Below are positions 61,655 to 64,000 of a stretch of DNA of 64,000 nt, piece by piece. Below the pieces are notes generated by a model. It did no database searches. It had not been told where the DNA came from and worked only from the letters and a program-made list of their open reading frames with translations. The position numbers and the translations under genes are program-made. Location of the stretch: contig NZ_LGED01000232.1 of NCBI RefSeq assembly GCF_001280085.1, positions 62,001-126,000 on the forward strand. Direction: 5' to 3'. This DNA is from Saccharothrix sp. NRRL B-16348 (GTDB lineage Bacteria; Actinomycetota; Actinomycetes; Mycobacteriales; Pseudonocardiaceae). Each line of letters opens with the position of its first letter. The first letter of the stretch is position 1.

Positions 61655-62709
61655 GCCGGCACCCCGACAGCCTTGGGCGCGTAGACGGTCCGGCACCGGG
61701 CCCAGCTGGTGACCTCGATCCCGTCGGTGTCGGCGATCTCGACCGGCCGGTCCTCCGGCGTCCCCAGCAGGCCCCGTGACCGGCAGAAGTCGTCGTCGAA
61801 GATGGTGCCGAGGTAGCGGTGCGGGCCGTCGGGGAAGATCGTCACCACGGTCGCGCCCGGCTCGACGCGCGCCACCCACGCCGACACCAGGGCGACCGCG
61901 CCGGTGCTCCAGCCGCCGGTGACGAAGCAGTCCCGCGCCAGGCGGCGGCACGCGTCCACCACCTCGACCGGGCCGAGCCAGTGCACCTCGTCGAACTCCT
62001 CGTAGGCGACGTTGCGCGGGTGGATGCTGCTGCCGAGCCCGCGCATGACCCGTTGCCGAGCGGGCTGGCCGAAGATGGTCGAGCCGACCGTGTCCACGCC
62101 GATCAGCCGCACGTCCGGCCAGTACCGGCGCAGGGCCGTGACGACGCCCGCGCTGTGCCCGCCCGTGCCGACGCTGCACACCAGCACGTCCGCGTGGTCG
62201 AGCTGGGCCGCCAGTTCCCGCGCCAGCCCCGCGTACCCGGCGGGGTTGTCCGGGTTGTTGTACTGGTCGGGCCAGTACGCGCCGGGCAGCCCCCGCAGCA
62301 CGTCGTGCAGCCGGTCCAGCCTGGCCTGCTGCCAGCCGCCGGTCGGGTGCGGTCGGTCCACGACCTCCAGCCGCGCGCCGTGCGCACGCAGCAACGCGCG
62401 CATCGACGGCTCCAGCTCGTGGTCGACCACCAGCACCACCGGGTGCCCCAGCGCCTGGCCGGCGAACGCCAGCCCGAGGCCGAGCGTGCCGCTGGTCGAC
62501 TCGACGACCACCGCGCCGGGGCGCAGCTCGCCGCGCTCCCGTGCGGCTAACAGCATCGCGACCGCCGAACGGGCCTTCATGCCGCCCGCGCTCAGGCACT
62601 CCAGCTTCGCCCAGAACCCGCCGTGCCGGTGGGGCAGCGGCGTGTCGATGCGGGCGACCGGGGTGTTGCCGAGCAGGTCGAACAGGTGGGGGTTGCGCCG
62701 CACGGTCAC
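61651..62709 (-). CDS. PLP-dependent cysteine-synthase-family enzyme
   Basis: 352 residues, fold type II. HLFDLLGNTPVARI is the standard opening; Lys45 in AGGMKARSA is the PLP lysine; the phosphate-binding loop is GTGGHSAG. The substrate loop, normally TSGNTG, reads STSGTLG, and the internal segment YWPDQYNNPDNPAGY is the 'dQ..N..N...H'-type region with the usual His replaced. These changes suggest a different nucleophile than sulfide, as in SbnA/AesA-type enzymes that build diaminopropionate precursors for metallophores. GTG 62709 overlaps the DUF364 gene; stop overlaps the epimerase-like gene. Confidence 0.87.
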   Translation of the reverse strand: MTVRRNPHLFDLLGNTPVARIDTPLPHRHGGFWAKLECLSAGGMKARSAVAMLLAARERGELRPGAVVVESTSGTLGLGLAFAGQALGHPVVLVVDHELEPSMRALLRAHGARLEVVDRPHPTGGWQQARLDRLHDVLRGLPGAYWPDQYNNPDNPAGYAGLARELAAQLDHADVLVCSVGTGGHSAGVVTALRRYWPDVRLIGVDTVGSTIFGQPARQRVMRGLGSSIHPRNVAYEEFDEVHWLGPVEVVDACRRLARDCFVTGGWSTGAVALVSAWVARVEPGATVVTIFPDGPHRYLGTIFDDDFCRSRGLLGTPEDRPVEIADTDGIEVTSWARCRTVYAPKAVGVPA

Positions 62710-63542
62710 CGGACCCGTCCCGGGGCGCGGTAGTGGTGCAGCGTGGTCGGGCCGCCGTGCAGCCAGAAGAACGGGTACGGCTCCGCGGACACCGCCGTGA
62801 CGCCCGAGCCGAGGAACCACGGCACGATCGCGCTCGCGGTCTGGGCGAACACCACCAGCGGCCGGTCATCGGCCACGGCCGCGCGCAGCAGCGGTTCGAA
62901 GCTGCCGTTGCCGACCGTCATGCCGGAGGCCAGCACCAGGTCGCAGTCGGCGACGGCGGCGAGCGCGTCGGTGACGATCGGCTCGCCCCACTCGGTGCGG
63001 CCGCCCTTGAGGTCGCACGGCACGTACTCGAGGCCGCGGGCGCGCAGGTGGTGCAGCAGCGAGTTCACCACGCCGACGACCAGGACCCGTTGGCCGGGCA
63101 CGGCGTCGAGCAGGTCGACCACCGCCGACGCGCGGGCCATCGACTTGGCCAGGGAGTCGCCGGCGCCGATCACGACGTGCCGCGCGGCGGCGAGGTGGTG
63201 GGGGTGGGCGTGCATGAGGTACGCGTCCAGCACCGCCGTGCGGATCGCGGTGTCCGGGTGGGCGAGCAGGTCGGCGACCGTCTCGCCGACGCACTCGGTC
63301 ACGGTCGCGTCGTCCGCGCCCTCGGGCTCGACCGCGCACGAGCCGACCGCGTCACCGACCCGGACGCTGATCACCGTGTTGCGGTACACCTGGTCACGCG
63401 ACACGTGCCGCGCGCCCTGCCTGGTGGTGAACGCGACGCTGACCCGGGACTCGGTGGGGTCCGGCCCCAACGCACCCGCCCGTGCCAGCGCGATCAGCTC
63501 GGTGACGCCCGACAGGGGCCGCCGGTCGGCCTGCGCGGTCAC
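62706..63542 (-). CDS. DUF4213/DUF364 Rossmann-like protein (putative heavy-metal chelation family)
   Basis: 278 residues. The C-terminal half (RVLVVGVVNSLLHHLRARGLEYVPCDLKGG, CDLVLASGMTVGNGSFEPLLRAA, VVFAQTASAIVPWFLGSGVTAVSAEPYPFFW) matches the DUF364 Rossmann-like domain, and the N-terminal half the DUF4213 enolase-N-like domain. The family has been annotated as heavy-metal chelation or anaerobic metal metabolism; the catalytic role is unknown. Starts at GTG 63542, coupled (GTGA) to a small upstream reading frame whose first codons resemble its own. Confidence 0.8.
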   Translation of the reverse strand: MTAQADRRPLSGVTELIALARAGALGPDPTESRVSVAFTTRQGARHVSRDQVYRNTVISVRVGDAVGSCAVEPEGADDATVTECVGETVADLLAHPDTAIRTAVLDAYLMHAHPHHLAAARHVVIGAGDSLAKSMARASAVVDLLDAVPGQRVLVVGVVNSLLHHLRARGLEYVPCDLKGGRTEWGEPIVTDALAAVADCDLVLASGMTVGNGSFEPLLRAAVADDRPLVVFAQTASAIVPWFLGSGVTAVSAEPYPFFWLHGGPTTLHHYRAPGRVR

Positions 63543-63751
63543 GCGACGCCTCCCGGCGTTCGGCCTGCCCGCGCGGTGGGGCGGTGTCCGGCCGGTTCCC
63601 GCATGCCGGAGGTGTCGGCGGCCCGGTTTGCCGGCGCGGTAGGGCGGTGTCCGGCCGCGTGCCGGGTGTCGGCGGGCCGGTTTGCCCGCGCGGTGGGGCG
63701 GTGTTCGGCCGCAGGAGGGGTGTCGGCGGCTCGTTCGGCGTGCGCGGTCAC
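63539..63751 (-). CDS. 70-residue low-complexity repeat ORF, coupled on both sides; status uncertain
   Basis: A GTG-started frame of 70 codons that overlaps the ATP-grasp stop (GTGA at 63748-63751) and the DUF364 start (GTGA at 63539-63542). It encodes three imperfect units with core HRPTARANR, HRPTAPANR and HRPTARAGR. Its first residues, MTAHAERA, resemble MTAQADRR of the following protein, suggesting that the 5' end of the DUF364 gene was duplicated and amplified. It may be a translated spacer keeping coupling intact, a repeat peptide with a role in the operon, or non-functional. No known family. Confidence 0.4.
   Translation of the reverse strand: MTAHAERAADTPPAAEHRPTARANRPADTRHAAGHRPTAPANRAADTSGMREPAGHRPTARAGRTPGGVA
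63571..63735. repeat. Three-copy imperfect tandem repeat (54-63 bp)
   Basis: GCGCGGTGGGGCGGTGTCCG and close variants begin at 63571, 63634 and 63688, each followed by GGCCG and a diverged remainder including GGTGTCGGCGG. A shorter echo (GCGCGGTGTCCGGCCG) lies at 63879-63894 inside the ATP-grasp gene, a possible seed for the amplification. Confidence 0.75.
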
Positions 63752-64000
63752 GCGGTGGTCTCCGCGTAGCGGACGTCCAGGGTGCCGACGACGCGCTCGG
63801 CGCGGGTGCGGGCGTCGGTGTCCGGGGAGGTGACCATGACGTGCCCGAGGTAGCTGTTGTTGCTGGTCGGTTCGCCGGCGCGGTGTCCGGCCGACTTCGC
63901 CGCCCAGTCGACCACCTCCGGGTTCGCGGCCAAGGCCTCGACGCCGTCGATCCCCGCCACCACGCCCGCGCGGGGCGGCAGCAGGAACGAGACGGCCGCG
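63748..64000 (-). CDS. ATP-grasp ligase, C-terminal part (partial, continues past right edge)
   Basis: Open to the right edge; the last 83 residues are visible. AAVSFLLPPRAGVVAGIDGVEALAANPEVV and NNSYLGHVMVTSPDTDARTRAERVVG match the C-terminal subdomain of ATP-grasp carboxylate-amine ligases ('G.v..i.G.e......gv.......G......S..GhV...g.d...A...a'). Such enzymes join amino acids or small acids, as in bacilysin, dapdiamide and many metallophore pathways. It is the most upstream gene seen in the coupled minus-strand operon. The catalytic core lies outside the window. Confidence 0.75.
   Translation of the reverse strand, partial: AAVSFLLPPRAGVVAGIDGVEALAANPEVVDWAAKSAGHRAGEPTSNNSYLGHVMVTSPDTDARTRAERVVGTLDVRYAETTA

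Noticed and set aside
63571..63735. Repeats as a CRISPR array
   Set aside because: Units are imperfect, of unequal spacing, coding in frame, and without unique spacers or cas genes.

Overview
The window is about 73% G+C chromosomal DNA. Genes are tightly packed, many joined by ATGA or GTGA overlaps, with frequent GTG/TTG starts and strong GC bias at the third codon position. GlgE-pathway genes, SigE-family sigma factors, many TetR/GntR regulators, CBM2 enzymes and phosphonate genes point to a filamentous actinomycete, most likely Pseudonocardiaceae (Saccharothrix/Lentzea/Actinosynnema type). The genus is inference. No rRNA, tRNA, CRISPR, transposase or integrase was seen.

Layout. 1-1742: end of a SnoaL-like gene and a small ABM/SDR/VOC operon. 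1926-8690: a complete GlgE alpha-glucan operon (glgE-treS-pep2-glgB). 8748-10915: an MFS exporter and a small membrane protein. 10999-15664: a secreted GH11-CBM2 xylanase and an operon of DUF4956, VTC polyphosphate-polymerase-like and secreted CotH-kinase-CBM2 genes. Both transcription units carry CGAAACTTTCG-type palindromes. 16044-26236: a phosphonate biosynthetic locus, split by a patatin gene and a membrane NACHT NTPase gene. 26294-29281: TetR/FBP pair and a dual-OB/DUF488/DUF488 operon. 29419-32717: MFS exporter and a secreted CBM35-PL9 pectate lyase with a CebR/CelR-like operator. 32857-35116: YtrA-type GntR with an ABC exporter. 35164-48378: hydrolase, VOC/SDR/LLM operon, regulators, aldo/keto reductase, methyltransferase, two-component system with a Nat-type ABC exporter, and a TetR/kelch pair. 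48615-52196: two sigma factors, each followed by an overlapping gene for a single-pass membrane partner. 53230-64000 (minus strand, continuing past the edge): a translationally coupled operon with ATP-grasp, DUF364/DUF4213, a PLP cysteine-synthase homologue, a dipeptide-epimerase homologue, MFS exporter, methyltransferase, a nickel/peptide ABC importer and a GNAT.

Most interesting is the phosphonate locus. PEP mutase (signature EDKLFPKMNS) occurs with a D-2-hydroxyacid dehydrogenase, a phosphoglycerate-kinase homologue, an ArgC homologue and an iron alcohol dehydrogenase. This matches the published valinophos/phosphonothrixin early route: PEP to phosphonopyruvate, phosphonolactate, phosphonolactoyl phosphate, phosphonolactaldehyde and 2,3-dihydroxypropylphosphonate (DHPPA). 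No phosphonopyruvate decarboxylase is present. Next to PEP mutase lies a close homologue of the fosfomycin epoxidase HppE with its iron triad intact. DHPPA chemistry combined with an HppE-type oxidase would give a fosfomycin-like epoxide or an oxidised DHPPA derivative; the product is not predictable from this window alone. The second candidate system is the coupled operon at the right edge, which looks like a metallophore or small-peptide pathway with its own exporter and importer. The third is the cell-surface DUF4956-VTC-CotH operon, co-regulated in appearance with a xylanase.
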